Source: Syncephalastrum monosporum B8922
Lineage: Eukaryota; Mucoromycota; Mucoromycetes; Mucorales; Syncephalastraceae
Direction: 5' to 3'
Assembly: GCA_000697355.1 (NCBI GenBank)
Contig: JNEN01000841.1
Span: 62,001 to 126,000 of the forward strand
Length of the DNA stretch: 64,000 nucleotides
In this document: positions 43,933 to 56,600 of the stretch, piece after piece
Position numbering within the stretch: the stretch's first letter is position 1
Layout: the number at the start of each line of letters is the position of its first letter
Position numbers and translations under genes: made by a program
The notes under the pieces: model-generated
Database searches by the model: none
What the model was told of the DNA's origin: nothing
The model's input: the letters and a program-made list of their open reading frames with translations, nothing else

Positions 43933-44253
43933 TTCAAGAGCGTCAATACAGAATAAATGATTGCAAGAGGTGAAAAGCAAAGCGAAAAGCGTATAAAGAG
44001 ACATCTATGACACCTCAACCCTGCATCGAATCGTACCCGTAATGAGATACAGTCATTATTACTGTTGAATGCCATTATGCATGCTTGAAATAATTTCCCA
44101 AGCACACGTGCTTTAACTTGTTATTTTCCCGCATGGATTCACCTTTGTTCTGAAGGGGGAATATATATATAAAACGCGACTTGGATTTCCATACCGTTTT
44201 GTTTTCTTGTTTCCTTCATCCTTTTTCTTTTTTAATTTCCTCAAACCTTACGT
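43933..44253. other. Intergenic region before the small secreted-protein gene
   Basis: Contains the MGM101 3' end and the downstream promoter with a TATA element and CT-rich leader. Confidence 0.5.
44161..44174 (+). promoter_or_regulatory. TATA element of the small secreted-protein gene
   Basis: An (AT)n run ending TATAAAA lies about 80 bases before the ATG at 44254 and is followed by a T/C-rich leader, the usual fungal arrangement. Confidence 0.45.
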
Positions 44254-44529
44254 ATGGCTTTGCACTACTCCATTCTCTTCTTCCTCGTCTTTCTTAAAGC
44301 GGTGACTTACATGGTTGCCAAAAACCGAGATGAGGACGACGACACCAATAGCAAAGAGCAACTCACATCCTTCGTCGAGGACGACGCCAATAGTGACGGG
44401 AGACGGCGTTATGTGAAAGACACCACATACGACCTCAAGGGTACCTTTTTCGACGAACCGGTATCAGCGTCGGCATGGTCCATTGGCATCTACGGCATTT
44501 GCTCTGGGCGAGAAGAATCCCTCTTCTGA
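44254..44529 (+). CDS. Small secreted acidic protein, unknown family
   Basis: Single exon of 91 residues, not recognised. The start MALHYSILFFLVFLKAVTYM is a good signal peptide or signal anchor. It is followed by an acidic segment (KNRDEDDDTNSKEQ, FVEDDANSDGRRR) and a C-terminal part with FDEPVSASAWSIGIYGICSG. A TATA box and pyrimidine-rich leader upstream make expression plausible. There are only two Cys at most in the mature part, so it is not a typical Cys-rich effector. It could be a partial first exon: a donor downstream was not obvious. Confidence 0.5.
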   Translation: MALHYSILFFLVFLKAVTYMVAKNRDEDDDTNSKEQLTSFVEDDANSDGRRRYVKDTTYDLKGTFFDEPVSASAWSIGIYGICSGREESLF

Positions 44530-45209
44530 TACGAATCATCAGCACCATCATACCCATCAAGATTCTCTATACCTTTTTATCTCTCCATGCTTCTCCTCCG
44601 TTGTATATGTCTGCCGTCGTCATGACCTTGCCCTGGTGATCCGGGGCTCAACTTTATGCTGTGTCGTACATGCACGCACACATACTTGAGTCAGGGCCCA
44701 CTTGGTCATCCCCCGCTCCGCTCCCGTTTCCCCTTTAGCTTACTTCGCTCCATATGACCATGTACCTATTTTCTTGCCCTTTTCTTGCCTCTTTAATTTT
44801 TCTTATTTTCTACATGACATTCTACAGTCCTAAACGACCCCCTATAACAACTGTATATATTTTATCTATCGATACGTTTGCATCTCTTTTCATTTTATTT
44901 TCCACTTTTTTCCTGTCTTGGACGTAAATTTTTTTAATGCACGAAATCAGAACATCCTTTTGAGAACATACAACCGACATCATTTTCACATGTCAATATT
45001 TGTATACACGAAAATAAGTAGGCTGATAAAGAAACATTTTGTTTAATGATGATGAGATGGTATGCAATGGGAATTTTTTTTGCTCAAAAGGACTATGATA
45101 CAAGACGAGTGACTTTGGGTCATGATTGGAGGAGAAAGAGAGTAAAAAGGAAAAAGTATACACATGAGATAGGGTAAAGAAGGGAAAATGTGAAAAAAAG
45201 GGAGATGAG
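44530..45209. other. Convergent intergenic region
   Basis: About 0.7 kb of T-rich then A-rich sequence between two converging stops; likely 3' untranslated and intergenic DNA. No coding pattern seen. Confidence 0.5.
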
Positions 45210-46126
45210 TTAATGGATCCACTGCAGAAAAGCAGCGACTGATTTTTGAAAGGATGTCAGGACATTTTGAGAGTCAGGAGATGCGTTGAACTGGTCGTAC
45301 ATGGCCTTCTTGTGCTCTTGCTCCTTTTGATGCTTCTCCTCTTCGGAGAGTGGTGGGGGTGCGGGTGTGGAGACGACGACCTTTTCACGCGAAGAGGCCA
45401 TGAGGACCTCTGGATTCAGCAGGTTGACATCGCACTCAAAGGAGCGGGGCACAAATCGCTTGATACGGCCACCATTCTCGTCGCGGACGTCATACTTCAG
45501 TTGCCAAGCACATCCATAAGCGTCTTCCTCATTTTGGTCTACTGCGTCATAGCCGGTCAGACCTGCAGGATGCTGAAGCGGTACAGGAATGATACGGTCC
45601 TTGTACGAAATGCTGTAGATCCTCCGGGTCTCGTTGACCTTGATCAGGACGGTGCAGCCATCGATTTGAGGACAGGTGACAGACTGGAGGGTCATGACGT
45701 TGGTATCCTGGGGTTCGAAAACCATCTTGTCCTCGTTGCAAGCTTTCCACCGGAAATCAAGAGGCTTATGTGAGACAATGTTGGGCTGGTGTATCCACAG
45801 GCGCATGGTGATCTGTTGAGCATGGGCGATGAGGCGGGGCTGGGCAAGAGCGCGCAAGAGGCGGTTGACACGACACAAGGTAAAGAGTGTTGCGGTATCG
45901 GTGTTGTCGAGAATGAGATCAATCAATTCGATGGGGAGAGTATCCAAGCTCGCAGTGTTGTTGCGTCGCAAGGCCGGAACTGGCTTTGGCTGTTCAATAT
46001 TTTGGCAGGGCCTATACACATGAAATTTGGAGGTCAGCATCATGCCGCCTTTGTCGAAATTGAACACCCGTTTCAGTCATACCTCGTCCAAAGTTCCATA
46101 AGTGATTGAAGAAATTGTGTAGACAT
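45210..46126 (-). CDS. F-box protein
   Basis: Two exons (46126-46083 and 46011-45210) give 281 residues starting MSTQFLQSLMELWTR. An F-box lies near residues 32-75: TLPIELIDLILDNTDTATLF then LCRVNRLLRALAQPRL. F-boxes bind Skp1 and make the protein a substrate receptor for an SCF ubiquitin ligase. The remaining 200 residues show no WD or LRR repeats. They include MRLWIHQPNI, DGCTVLIKVNETRRIYSISY and WQLKYDVRDENGGRIKRFVP, which read as a beta-rich domain of unknown type. A second in-frame start inside the intron (at 46067) would skip exon 1; the spliced start is preferred because the junction keeps frame with good splice sites. Confidence 0.75.
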
Positions 46127-47294
46127 ATTCAAAGATGTGATGATGATTTCGAGGAGGTATATGAAGATGTGTGAAAGAGGACGATGATCGAAAAACTTCG
46201 GAGATATATATACTTGCATCCAAAAACGTCGAAACACTCTTTTTCGGTCGGAAACAGCCGGGGTTGTTTTTGGGTGGTCAAGTTCTAATCGATAAAGATC
46301 AGCCAAATCTCATTGGCTGACACCCCGCTTCCACGACGGTTTGATGCTGCAGGTATGATGACCCAATGTGCCTGGATATGGATCGCATCCACGATCTGGG
46401 AAGTTGTGACATCATGGGTAGAAACTTTAATCAGCCAATTTTTGATTTTCCCAAGGAACTCGTACATCCATAAACAAAAAGAAAAGGATAACCATGTCGC
46501 CAAAGAAGTATCTTTCCATTCTGTGATTTTTGGCATGAATTACGGTCATTGAAATATCAAGACGTGCACGAGCCAACTTGACGGGAGGCGGACCTCTTCC
46601 TATCCTAGAGTATGGAGTTTGTATCTACGTGCCAATCGATAAGGCCCCCAAAATATACCGACAGCGCATGCTGCTGAACTTACTTTTTTCTGTCCTTTTG
46701 ACTCCTTCCTTTCGCCCCTTTTTCTCACACACTGATATCGATAGAGATTGGCTCCATGACGTGCGCGTACACATTTGCATTCACGTACACAAGACTTTAA
46801 TTGGGTTGTGCACCCAGCTTGTCACCGGGCAACAGCATTACTTATCTCTTGCTTTATCCGCTTTATCACAAACAAATCCCAAGTAGGGGTAATGACAAAA
46901 AAAATGAGGATGCTGTGGGTTTCGCTTGCTGTTGCCTGTAATGGGCATCCGTTGCATCCATGGGGTTCTGTCGATTTTCAAGATACGCTTTGGCGTCCAG
47001 CCAATCACGGCTCAGCTGACGTTGAGCCCTTTTCCACTGACAAGAATCATAATAACAGCAAGTGATTCACATCCCGCCCAAGGTGGGACCCTTCTCTTAT
47101 GTTCTTCGCACGCGCTGTCTCCCAGCACTATCGTGGTCCGCGTACAAAGGAAACCTTGAACCTGGTAATTAGCGTCATTGTTGTAATAAGCAAGCAAACA
47201 TTTTATTCCGACTAACGCAACATATAAAATAAATCCAACGAGGCCAGAATAGCATCGAAGAATCCATCCAAATTAGCGAAACCCAACTGTCCCA
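46127..47294. other. Divergent promoter region between F-box and trehalose genes
   Basis: About 1.2 kb between two start codons pointing apart. TATATATA lies at 46203-46211 on the F-box side. A CCAAT-containing ATTGGCTGACA (46312) matches a motif found twice near 10.8 and 11.6 kb. A single AGGGG at 46885, the core of stress-response elements, sits on the trehalose side; one copy is weak evidence. No coding exon supported. Confidence 0.4.
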
Positions 47295-49856
47295 ATGGCT
47301 CACCCAAAGAGAATTATTCATGCCGTCTTTGAACCGCCTCTTGAGAACTTACTTCCGCCTTCGCCGCCACATTCACCGCGCAGCACAAAGAAACAACAGT
47401 CTGCGGTCATCTGCACATCCCCCCCACCTTGGCAACCCGCCCAAAACAGTATCGCGTGGCCTGCCGCATGGCAGATCCTTTATTCCCTTATGGCGCCACC
47501 CACCTTACAGAATAATCGCTCAGATCAGTCTGGATTGGCCCATGACGTGCTATGCCTCGCTTCACCATTTCAGGATAATGATGACGATGATTCAATTCAT
47601 GCAAAGGGTAACAAACAATTGTTTTATTTGACACATATCTTTCAGTATCATATGTATGGCATAATGACGCTAATGTAATGATTATCATTTATCTACAGTC
47701 CTTCAGCCAATGTTTGGTTCAAAGCAGAGGTCAGCAAGCACCCAGGCTATGAATCGGCATTTGGAAAGCTCTGCTATGTTGCCTCAGCGATATATGGACT
47801 TGATGGAAACGTACGCCGATATGATCGCGCAGCGGTATCAGTCGGATCGAAATTCCACAAGTATGTATATACGGAATTAGCCATAATTATTATTTCAAGG
47901 ATATGGTCAGATTAACATGGCGATTTTATAATCTTATATTAGTTTGGATCCATGACTATGCTCTGATGCTTCTTCCTGGACTGGTCCGACGCAAATTACC
48001 GCGGGCAAACATCGGGTTCACCCTGCATTGTGCTTTTCCAGACATGAGCCGATGGAAAATTGAAGGTAAGCCCGATAGTAATCAAGCAACACGTAAAAAA
48101 AAAGTCCGCTGACATGTGGATTACCTGATATAGAAGGCAAACAAATCCTGCAGAGCTTAGCTGCGGCCGATCTTATTGGTTTAGAGGTCAGTGAATGATC
48201 CTTATCTATTCGCTTGCGATAACTGATCTTTATCCATTTTCATACATTGATATTCATCTCTGACCCGTAATTTATATAGAGCCCACGTTCCATCCATCAT
48301 TTTTACACTTTTTGTTCCTCTTTCGATATGTCCGTTCCTACTACTTGCGTTCTCACTCCACCCCTGCCAAGCACGCCAAACACCACAGCCCCATCAGCGA
48401 CACATACATCCCTCTCGCCTGCCATGGTCCAACAACCTTCACACGTGCGCCAGCTTTTTGCGGACAAGTGCATCGTGTACTGCCAGGATACAGACGCGGC
48501 GGGTGTCTACAAGACTCTGGCTGGCCTCGAGCATTTTTTGTCGTCAAATCCGGAGATGCGCCAACGTGTTGTGTTCTTACATGTGTGCTTGCGCACCGAT
48601 GTACCGATGTCGCTCGACGCAGTGCCTGATATCGTCCGCCAGATCAACCAGCTCTATGGCACATTTGAGAGCGTCCCGATTCACTTTTATCACCAGGACA
48701 TTGATGCGACCGAGCTCGATACCTTGCTGCATTCCGCTCACGTTGCTCTCGTGATGGGCCAAACCAGTGCCGCTCAACAGCCGAAATCCCTCGATGCCTT
48801 TACGAAATCGCGCCCCCTGATTGTTTCCATGCCATCCAAGGTCTCGCAGTCTGCCGTCCTTGTCGATCACAACGATTGCGTTGGTATCGCATCTGTCTTG
48901 TTGCGCGCCATCCAGCCTGTCGCGACGCCACACACCTTTGCTTCTGAGCTTTCCCAGGAACGCCTGCCACGTCCTCTCAACTCTGCCTTACTCGCGGACG
49001 CATACGTCCATGCACGGAAGCGGCTGTTGCTCTTTGACTACGATGTAAGTAATTTTTTTGTGCCTTTTTTTTTTTTTCACTCTCGTCAGTGCTGCTGTGT
49101 GACCCTTTCGTACGATGTACTTATCGCCGCTCGAATCTATAATAGGGAACACTTGCTCCTATCGTGTCTAATCCTGACGATGCCCGGCCGACGCGCCAAC
49201 TCCTGCGATACCTTCAAGCACTTTGCAACGATACCCGCAACGTCGTCTGGGTTGTTTCTGGTCGCGATGGTGCTACCCTCGAAGCTTGGCTGGGCAAAAT
49301 TCAGCATCTCGGTCTTTCTGCCGAACACGGCTCGTTCATGAAGATGCCCGACAGCGGCGATTGGATTGATATGCTTGCCAACAAGCCCATGGGCTGGAAG
49401 CCGAAGGCCCTTGAGGTTTTCGAGAAATATGCGGCGTCGACGCCAGGCTCCGTCGTCGAGCAAAAGAAATCATCCATCACATGGCATTATCGCAACGCGC
49501 TGAACCCACAACATGCGCTCGAGCAGCTCGAGGCGTGCTATACCGAAATGGAACAGCTGAACCAGGACGTGGATATCTTGCGCGGCAAGATGAACCTCGA
49601 AGTGCGCTCCCTGCTCGTGAACAAGGGCGAGGTCGTGAAGCGGATACATCAGTCTGTGCAGCCCGATTTTGTCCTGTGTGCCGGCGACGATCGGACGGAT
49701 GAGGACATGTTCCGTGCTCTCCTGCCGTTTTCCGCTGCTTATTCCGTTTCTATCGGACCTCGTGATAAGGAAACCCTCGCGGCATTCTGTATCGATACCA
49801 GCGAAGAGTTCGTGGCCTGCCTTGGCTCTATGGCCGCTGCTCCTTGTGCACTGTAA
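47295..49856 (+). CDS. Trehalose-phosphate synthase/phosphatase fusion (Tps2/Tsl1-like), phosphatase intact
   Basis: Six exons (47295-47607, 47699-47860, 47943-48065, 48134-48186, 48280-49044, 49146-49856) give 708 residues. The glycosyltransferase-20 part is reduced: it keeps IWIHDYALMLLPGLVRRKLP, LAAADLIGL, FESVPIHFYHQDIDATELDT and ALVMGQTSA. It lacks the N-terminal NRLPV-type motif and most of the stretch between ADLIG and the second Rossmann half. The C-terminal HAD phosphatase has all motifs: LLFDYDGTLAPIV, VWVVSGRDG, and CAGDDRTDEDMF. It therefore should dephosphorylate trehalose-6-phosphate, while the synthase half is probably only structural, as in yeast Tps2 (896 residues) and Tsl1. 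An inner ATG at 48328 could mark a shorter form. Confidence 0.85.
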
Positions 49857-50083
49857 TCCCTTTTTATACTCGTGTTCTATTTATTGCCTTGTAGATATTC
49901 CCGCTCCTCTATCTGTACATGCCCATCATCTCATACAGACATGCATCATTATAATTTCTTTGTACACTTGTGAAATACATCCTATACACACCTCTTATTT
50001 TTTTTTGCTAAACATCAAACAACAACATACATATATACGGGATCTTGTCCTAATAGCGCTCTATACAATTATGCACATGCAAT
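49857..50083. other. Convergent 3' region between the trehalose gene and MAP1
   Basis: Short T-rich stretch between converging stop codons. No coding signal. Confidence 0.5.
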
Positions 50084-51532
50084 TTAAGTCAAGATTTCAA
50101 CGCCCTCTTCTGTCACGAGCAGCGTGTGTTCAAACTGCGCCGAGCGCTTGCCATCAGCGGTTACAGCGGTCCAGTTATCAGGCCTATGTATTACGATGCG
50201 TGAGCAATAGTCAGCGCGCACAAAAATCATTACGGATCAGCCTTACCAGAGCTCGTCCCTCCAGGTACCCTCGCAAATCATGGGCTCAATTGTAAACACG
50301 TGACCAGGTTTGCAGATACCGATGGCCTTGTTGTTCGCATAATGAGGCACGTTGGGTGCGCAGTGGAAGAGCTGATTGATACCGTGGCCGCAGAAAGTGC
50401 GCACAACCGAGAAGCCGTTGGCGGTTGCGTGACTCTCGATGACTTTACCAAACTCGCGGTACTTTGTGCCGGGCTTGACCATGGCAATCGCCTTTTGCAA
50501 GCACTCGCGGGCGGTATTGACAAGCTGTTGGCCCTTTTCGTCGACCTTACCGACCAGGTAGGTCTCATTCAGATCGCCGTGGAAACCACCATAGTAGCAG
50601 GTCACGTCCAGGTTGACAATATCACCCTCCTTGAGCACACGCTGGTCGGGAATGCCGTGGCAGATGACCTCGTTGACGGACGTGCACACGGATTTGGGGA
50701 AGTTGTAATAATTGAGGGGGGACGGGTACGCGCCACGCTCGATGGTCGCTTCGTGCACGATTCGGTCAATCTCATCCGTCGTGATACCAGGACGAACCGC
50801 GGCAGCACCAATATCCAGAACCTCGCGGGCAATCTATCGCGTTTTCTTTTTGAGATGTTGCCCCTCCTTTGTCTCCTATTCAATACGCTTACCTTGCACA
50901 CCTTGCGCATGCCTTCAATCTCTTGCTCGTTCAGGCATCGGATAGCCGAGCTAGCACGCACCTGGCGTTCAGAAACAGGAATACCTATTCCATGCGTATC
51001 ACTAGGTTAGGATACAACGAAACTTGGTTCTTTTCAATGTCGTTTACCCGTCTCCGCATAGTCAGCTAATAACATAAGAACAATACACGTATGAGTGGGA
51101 TTTGGCCAGACACAGATCTAGACTTACGCTTCTTGATGTTGGCGGGTATTTGACGGGTGGGGGAGAGGGGATAGACAGCCTTCAGCGGGCCGGTATAACG
51201 GAAGTCTGGGAAGGGGTCGTGCGGCTGACCTATAGTAGCAATGCACAGGTTAGAATTAAAAAGAGGCATCGCGAACCAGGGTGGGCGTACTCTCAAGCTT
51301 CGCCTTATGAACGGCCTTGTGGGTGCCCTAAAGTATAACATAGGAATGAATACAGCGCAGATTCTACAGAGATTAGAGTTGCATGGTTGGAAAGTACCCA
51401 GTTCTTCTTGAAGCATTCCTGAGAGCAAAAGAAAGAACCCTCAATCTTGAGTTTAATGCAAGTAGGGCATTGGAGCTTGGCAGGTTTATCACAGCCGGGG
51501 GACTGGCAGGTCTTGTCTTGTACGTCGGCCAT
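50084..51532 (-). CDS. MAP1: Methionine aminopeptidase 1
   Basis: Seven exons (51532-51398, 51327-51291, 51229-51128, 51065-51048, 50984-50893, 50833-50247, 50183-50084) give 356 residues. The N-terminal zinc-binding region has [17 protein letters not shown] and [12 protein letters not shown], as in eukaryotic MetAP1 that docks at ribosomes. The catalytic pita-bread domain shows [49 protein letters not shown] (metal ligands Asp), [15 protein letters not shown] (His), TIEPMICEG (Glu) and [11 protein letters not shown] (Glu). It removes initiator Met from nascent chains. The fourth exon is only 18 nt. Convergent with the trehalose gene. Confidence 0.95.
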
Positions 51533-51769
51533 GAAGTGCGTGTCTCTCCACGCTTGCCTTCTTTGGAGCCCGATAACTCGATGGATTCATTTTATTGTGG
51601 CTTGTCCGCGATAATGCCAACCAGCTTCATGCACATGAAATTATTGATTTCTACTCTTGCAATCCACTATAGATGAACCTCTGTGGTAAACAGGGCCAGT
51701 GGTGGCAATATTACTACAATGGGACATATTTTGCCTTCGAAAAGGTACTACCCTGCTTAGGCACGTATC

Positions 51770-51796
51770 TAGCCTATCCTATCCTATCCTATCCAC
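51770..51796. repeat. (CTATC)n pentanucleotide repeat
   Basis: About five tandem copies of CTATC/TATCC between MAP1 and the EFM6-like gene. Confidence 0.65.
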
Positions 51797-51913
51797 GCTT
51801 TACCAGAGGTACTAGTGGGCCGTCTTCGTTTATCATACAGTAAATATATACATTTGGATCCTTCCAGCAAGAAGGCTGTATGTATTTGTTTAATTACAAG
51901 TAGTGACACCTTC

Positions 51914-52831
51914 TTATTTTGCCACTTTTTTCATCAGCTGATAGAGCCGTAAGCCCTCCTTTTCATAGCTGCTTCGCTTGGGGTCCTCGACTTCGGTCAA
52001 GTTGAACTTCTTCCGTGCCATTTGGAAAAAGCGCTTGTCGGCCTTTCTTCGTTTACGGTAGCTCATGTAGATTTCAGTATTTTCGTCGCTAAGCAGCATA
52101 AGGGTATCAATCAGGGGCTGGAACGCCACCTCGAGGTAAACGCAGTCGGACGCGAGAATGATATCTGGACGGGTCATATTCTCAGGTATCGGCTCCCCCC
52201 TACAGAAGTACCTGTGCATCAGTAAAAGGGAATACAGTAGTAGGTCTGACTGGTCTTACCAGTTGAGGACACAGGCCTGTGTGTTGGCCTGAACTTCATT
52301 TAATTCGATATTGCGCTGCATGAGATCAAACATTTGTCTGTTACAAAAAAAAAAAAAAGGATGGGCCCCGCATATGAGCTTAAATTCGTTTAGGTTTTTT
52401 ATCCTTTTTTTTTTTCCCGCTTACATCTGGTCGGTGAGTAGCATGCTATCAAGATGGCAACCTTTGGCAACGGCCAGGCCTACCAAGCCTGTACCGCTTC
52501 CCAGCTCCAGGACACGTTTGCCTGCCATCCAGTTTGGCTGATGGCGCGATCGCCAGAGACAGTAGTCGGTCATGACGCGCGCCGCTTCCCAGATCCTGCC
52601 GCCGCAACCTCCGCTGAGATCTTCTGCAAGCGCAATCGGTTTGGAAAGACCCTCCACCTCGACCAGCGAGACATGGGCCTCAGAAGGCGGCCTATTCTCC
52701 ACCAGGTCGAGCTTCTTGAACGGGTCTTCGCTGTCACTTGACTGGGTGCTGTGGATGCTGCATACGTCGTCCTGCGCAGAGCCTCGGAGGACGAGTTTGG
52801 CGAAATCTTCTGATAAGAACGTGGACGTCAT
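51914..52831 (-). CDS. EFM6/METTL21-type protein-lysine methyltransferase
   Basis: Three exons (52831-52425, 52337-52260, 52211-51914) give 260 residues. The Rossmann-like class I methyltransferase fold shows RIWEAARVMTDYCLW, SAM-binding motif I KRVLELGSGTGLVGLAVA, an acidic loop end LTDQ, and ILASDCVYLEVAFQPLIDTL. A late segment MSYRKRRKADKRFF matches the YKKRRKAD-type motif of yeast Efm6 (YNL024C), which methylates eEF1A at Lys390. The match to this subfamily is from memory of the motif, while the fold assignment is firm. The first intron carries both a T-run and an A-run. It shares a divergent promoter region with the nucleoporin gene. Confidence 0.82.
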
Positions 52832-53671
52832 CTATCGGGAAAGAGAGAGAGAGAAAGGATGAAAGAAGGGCAAAAAGGGGAGCACCGCCAGGGAGATACA
52901 AAACGACGAGGGAGTTCGAATGTCAAGGACAGGCGTACGCAGCACATCTTGCAAAGATTGCCTAATCAGGTCATGCTCTCGAGTGATTGGCGCATTCCTA
53001 TGTAGACGAGCCGTATAGAGTGTATGGCTTAAAACATTTTACGCGCATGCTACCAATCATCAGCTTCGTATTACAACCCTATGTGAAGAGACACTGGGTT
53101 TTCAAGAGCATAGCAATGACGAGAGCCAGATTGTCTACGCAGCACTAGTTGACATCACTAAATAAATAACCAATTGTGCAGACCGATATCCATCATGGCT
53201 TTATAGCCAGTGAACGTACCACCGCTCACAGCTTCAAGAAACACATACGGAATAACCCTAATTGAAAGCTATCAACAGCATATGATAGGTCTGTGCACCG
53301 CTGCAAAGGTACCGCTTGCTTGTGAACATCAGGGTTCACCGTACTGTCACTGCTTACACGCGCTGTTTTCCCTCAATCACCCATCAACGCATAGCCGCTC
53401 TGTACTGTACAGTAGAGTAGAGCCAAAAATGCTTGCAGAGTGTCACCTGAATGCTGAGTCATTAGAGAGTTATGGAACGTATGCATGCATATAGAATACA
53501 CAGGGTAGAAAAAGTGAGCAAGTACTTCCATTGGGGAATTACATTGGCAGGAGAGCGGCAATTGGAAAAGCAGTCCCTGACATGCTTTGACGCGCGCGCT
53601 TTGAATCGACAGATCTTTCTATTCAACGCGCCTCACAGTGTTCTGACTCGCAGCAAGGCGATATCATAAAT
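52832..53671. other. Divergent promoter region between methyltransferase and nucleoporin genes
   Basis: About 0.8 kb between two start codons pointing apart. A (GA)n run lies at 52843-52856. No conserved coding motif seen in the short open frames. Confidence 0.45.
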
Positions 53672-56600
53672 ATGAGGTAAAACTAAAATAAAAAAGACAG
53701 CCTACCAAAGAGGAAGACAAAGAAAAAACAGCTCATAAATTATACGCTGTTTCTCTTTGACTCGTGTTTAGCGGCAGAAGGTCCCATCGCTCAAAGAAAA
53801 GCACCAGCGGAAACGACGCATCCGCTCCTAATTTTGTGTTTAAAATGGACAATCAAGGCAGTGCACCTAGCAGCCCGGGCTCACCCAACTTCAGCTTCCA
53901 GGGATCGCTTCAATCTCAAGCGAGCTTTGGGTCAACGGGCCAGCCCGCCTTTGGCTCAGCCCCGGGCTCACCTGTCAATCTAGGCAATGCACCGGGCTCA
54001 CCCGCCTTTGGCTCAGCACCCGGCAGTCCAGCAGCCACATTCACCTTTGGAGGCGCTCCCTCTTCCCCTGGCTTTGCTGGCTCTGCCTTCTCTTCCGGCA
54101 CGCCTGCGAACACCGCAACCCAATCGCCTTTTGGCTTACAACAATCCTCGTCATTCCAGTTTGGCAGCACCAGCAGCAACCCACAACAACAACAGCAGCA
54201 GCAGCAATCCGGACAGATCTTTGGCCAAACACCACCCAACCCAGCATTTGGTGTCCAACGTACCATGTCGGATCCTGGCTTTGGCCAATCATCGACCGCC
54301 TCCGCCTTTGGTAGCAACCCATCGCAGACTACCACGACGACTGCTCCTACTGCTATGACGGACGCTACCAGTACAAGTGGCGGTGGTGATGCCGATATGG
54401 ACATGTCTTCGTCGACAGAACAGCCGGCTGCTGCTCCGGCCACCTTTTCGTTTGGCACACCTGCGCAACCACTACTATCACAGCAACAGCAACAGCAACA
54501 GCAATCAACGACGTCACCCTTCCAGTTCGGCACCAAGCAGACCAACCCTCCTTCATCGTCGTCGTCTCCGTTTGGATTTGCCGGCCAGTCCGCAGGCCCA
54601 GCAGCATCGGACAAACCAAGCACACCGGCCGCGTTCTCGTTTGGCGCGCCGAAACAGCCCTCGACTTCAGATACGCCTTCCTCTGGAACCACATCCAAAC
54701 CGACCTTTGCTTTTGGCGTGCCTGCCACCACATCCTTTGGCTCCGCTGCACCCGACAAGCCCACTGCCACCGCAACCCCATCCGCTACATTCCCTGGCAC
54801 AAAAGCAGCGGGCACTGATACCTCCAAGTCTTTCGGCGCTTTCAAGCCCTCCGCCGACCCGCAAAAGACGTCCACACCTGCTTTCGCCTTTGGAGCATCC
54901 GCCAGCCAAGGTTCAGCAGACACAGCCCCCAAGCCAGCGTTCTCCTTTGGCGCGTCTGCAGCATCCACGCCCGATGCTTCCAAGAAGGATGGCACATCAG
55001 ACGAAGCCTCCAAAGCCGGCGAGGCTGCGTCCAAGGAAAAGACAGGCCCTGCCCCCTCCTTTTCGTTTGGGGCTGCGTCTGCCTTTGCAAAACCGTCCGA
55101 GGAAAAGAAAACCAGCGCACCGATGAGCTTTGGCAACCCTCCGTCCGGCTCCTCCGCGGAAAAGAGCTCGGCCGCACCTGCATTCTCGTTCGGCCAAACA
55201 ACCCAGCCTACGAAAGAAGCACCGAAGGAGGCCACCGAAGGACAAAAGAAGGATGACGCTGTCAAATTCTCGCTTGGTGCGCCTTCCACACTGCCTGCAT
55301 CATCCGGTGAAAAGAAAACGGACGCACCCGCATTGTCTGGTTTTGGCGCCGCAGCAGCGGGTGCAAAGACCACCGAGCCATCCAGTGAAAAGAAGCCGGA
55401 TGCACCCGCCTTTGCAGGATTCGGTGCTCCCGCAGCCAAAGAAGGCGAAAAGAAAGCGTCCCCCTTTGCCGCTTTCGGTGCACCCGCAGCTGGAGCAGCT
55501 AAAGAAGGTGAGAAGAAGACGTCTGCCTTTGGCGGGTTGGGCGGCTCAACATCCACTTTGGAAACAGACAAGGCGAAATCCACCTTAAGCACCACAGCCA
55601 CCGCGAGCGCTTCGACATCAGAGACGTCCAAGACACCGTCTTTTACTTTTCCTACGGCCGCGGCGTCCTCTTCGGCTGCCACGACGTCTACGCCTGCTTT
55701 CTCTTTTGGCAAGACTCCATCGACGACGTCCACTGCAGCGACGAGCACGACGCCTGCATTCCAGACCTCGACGGCATCCACATCAACAACACCTGCTTTT
55801 TCGTTCGGAAAGACAGCGCAGACATCCGAGTCGGAAAAGCCCAAGGCTTCCGATGCGACAGCGGGCGCCACATCAATACAGACACCTTCTTTCTCGTTTG
55901 GAAAACCAGGCCAGACACCCGCTGCCGCCGACAAGGACGAGGACAAGGACCAGAAGAAGGATGCTACCAAAGCCAAAGACGCCTCCATCAATATAACCTT
56001 TGGTGCGCCTCCCAGGGCGCCCGACACCAGAGCACCCTCTTTCTCTTTTGGTTCGATTTCCAAACCTGTTGATACGACTGCCTCTGGACCTTCAGCAGCA
56101 GGAGCATCTGAAGCCCCAAAGCCTACCTTTAACTTTCCTGGCCCCCCTAAGAGCTCGGAAGCAGCATCTGCAAGCTCCAAATCTCCCTTTGCATTCGCGT
56201 CCGCCAAACCGACCGAACCCGTGAGCGCGTCTGCTTCGGCCCAATCCACACCTGCTTTTTCGTTCTCGTCAGCCAAGACCGGCGAAACAACAAGCTCCTC
56301 AGCGCCCACGACCTCAGCGCCAGCTTTCTCTTTCGCGTCAGCCAAGGCTAGCGGCGCGACGAGCGCATCGTCGACCCCGTCGACACCCGCCTTCTCCTTT
56401 GCTACAAAGAAACCCGAAGAGACAACTAGCACCTCGGCTGCGACCAGCGCCTCGACGACGGCGACAGCAGCCCCCGTGTTCTCCTTTGCACCGGCCAAGT
56501 CGGGTGATGCGGCCAGTGCTTCGACGTCGACATCCCCCGCCTCTGCATTCTCCTTTGGTGCGCCGGCCAAGTCGGGTGAGGCGACGAGCTCAACTAGCAC

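Noticed and set aside
46313..46552. 79-codon plus frame upstream of the trehalose gene
   Set aside because: Lacks an ATG at its start and overlaps a CCAAT-containing promoter segment; no family features.
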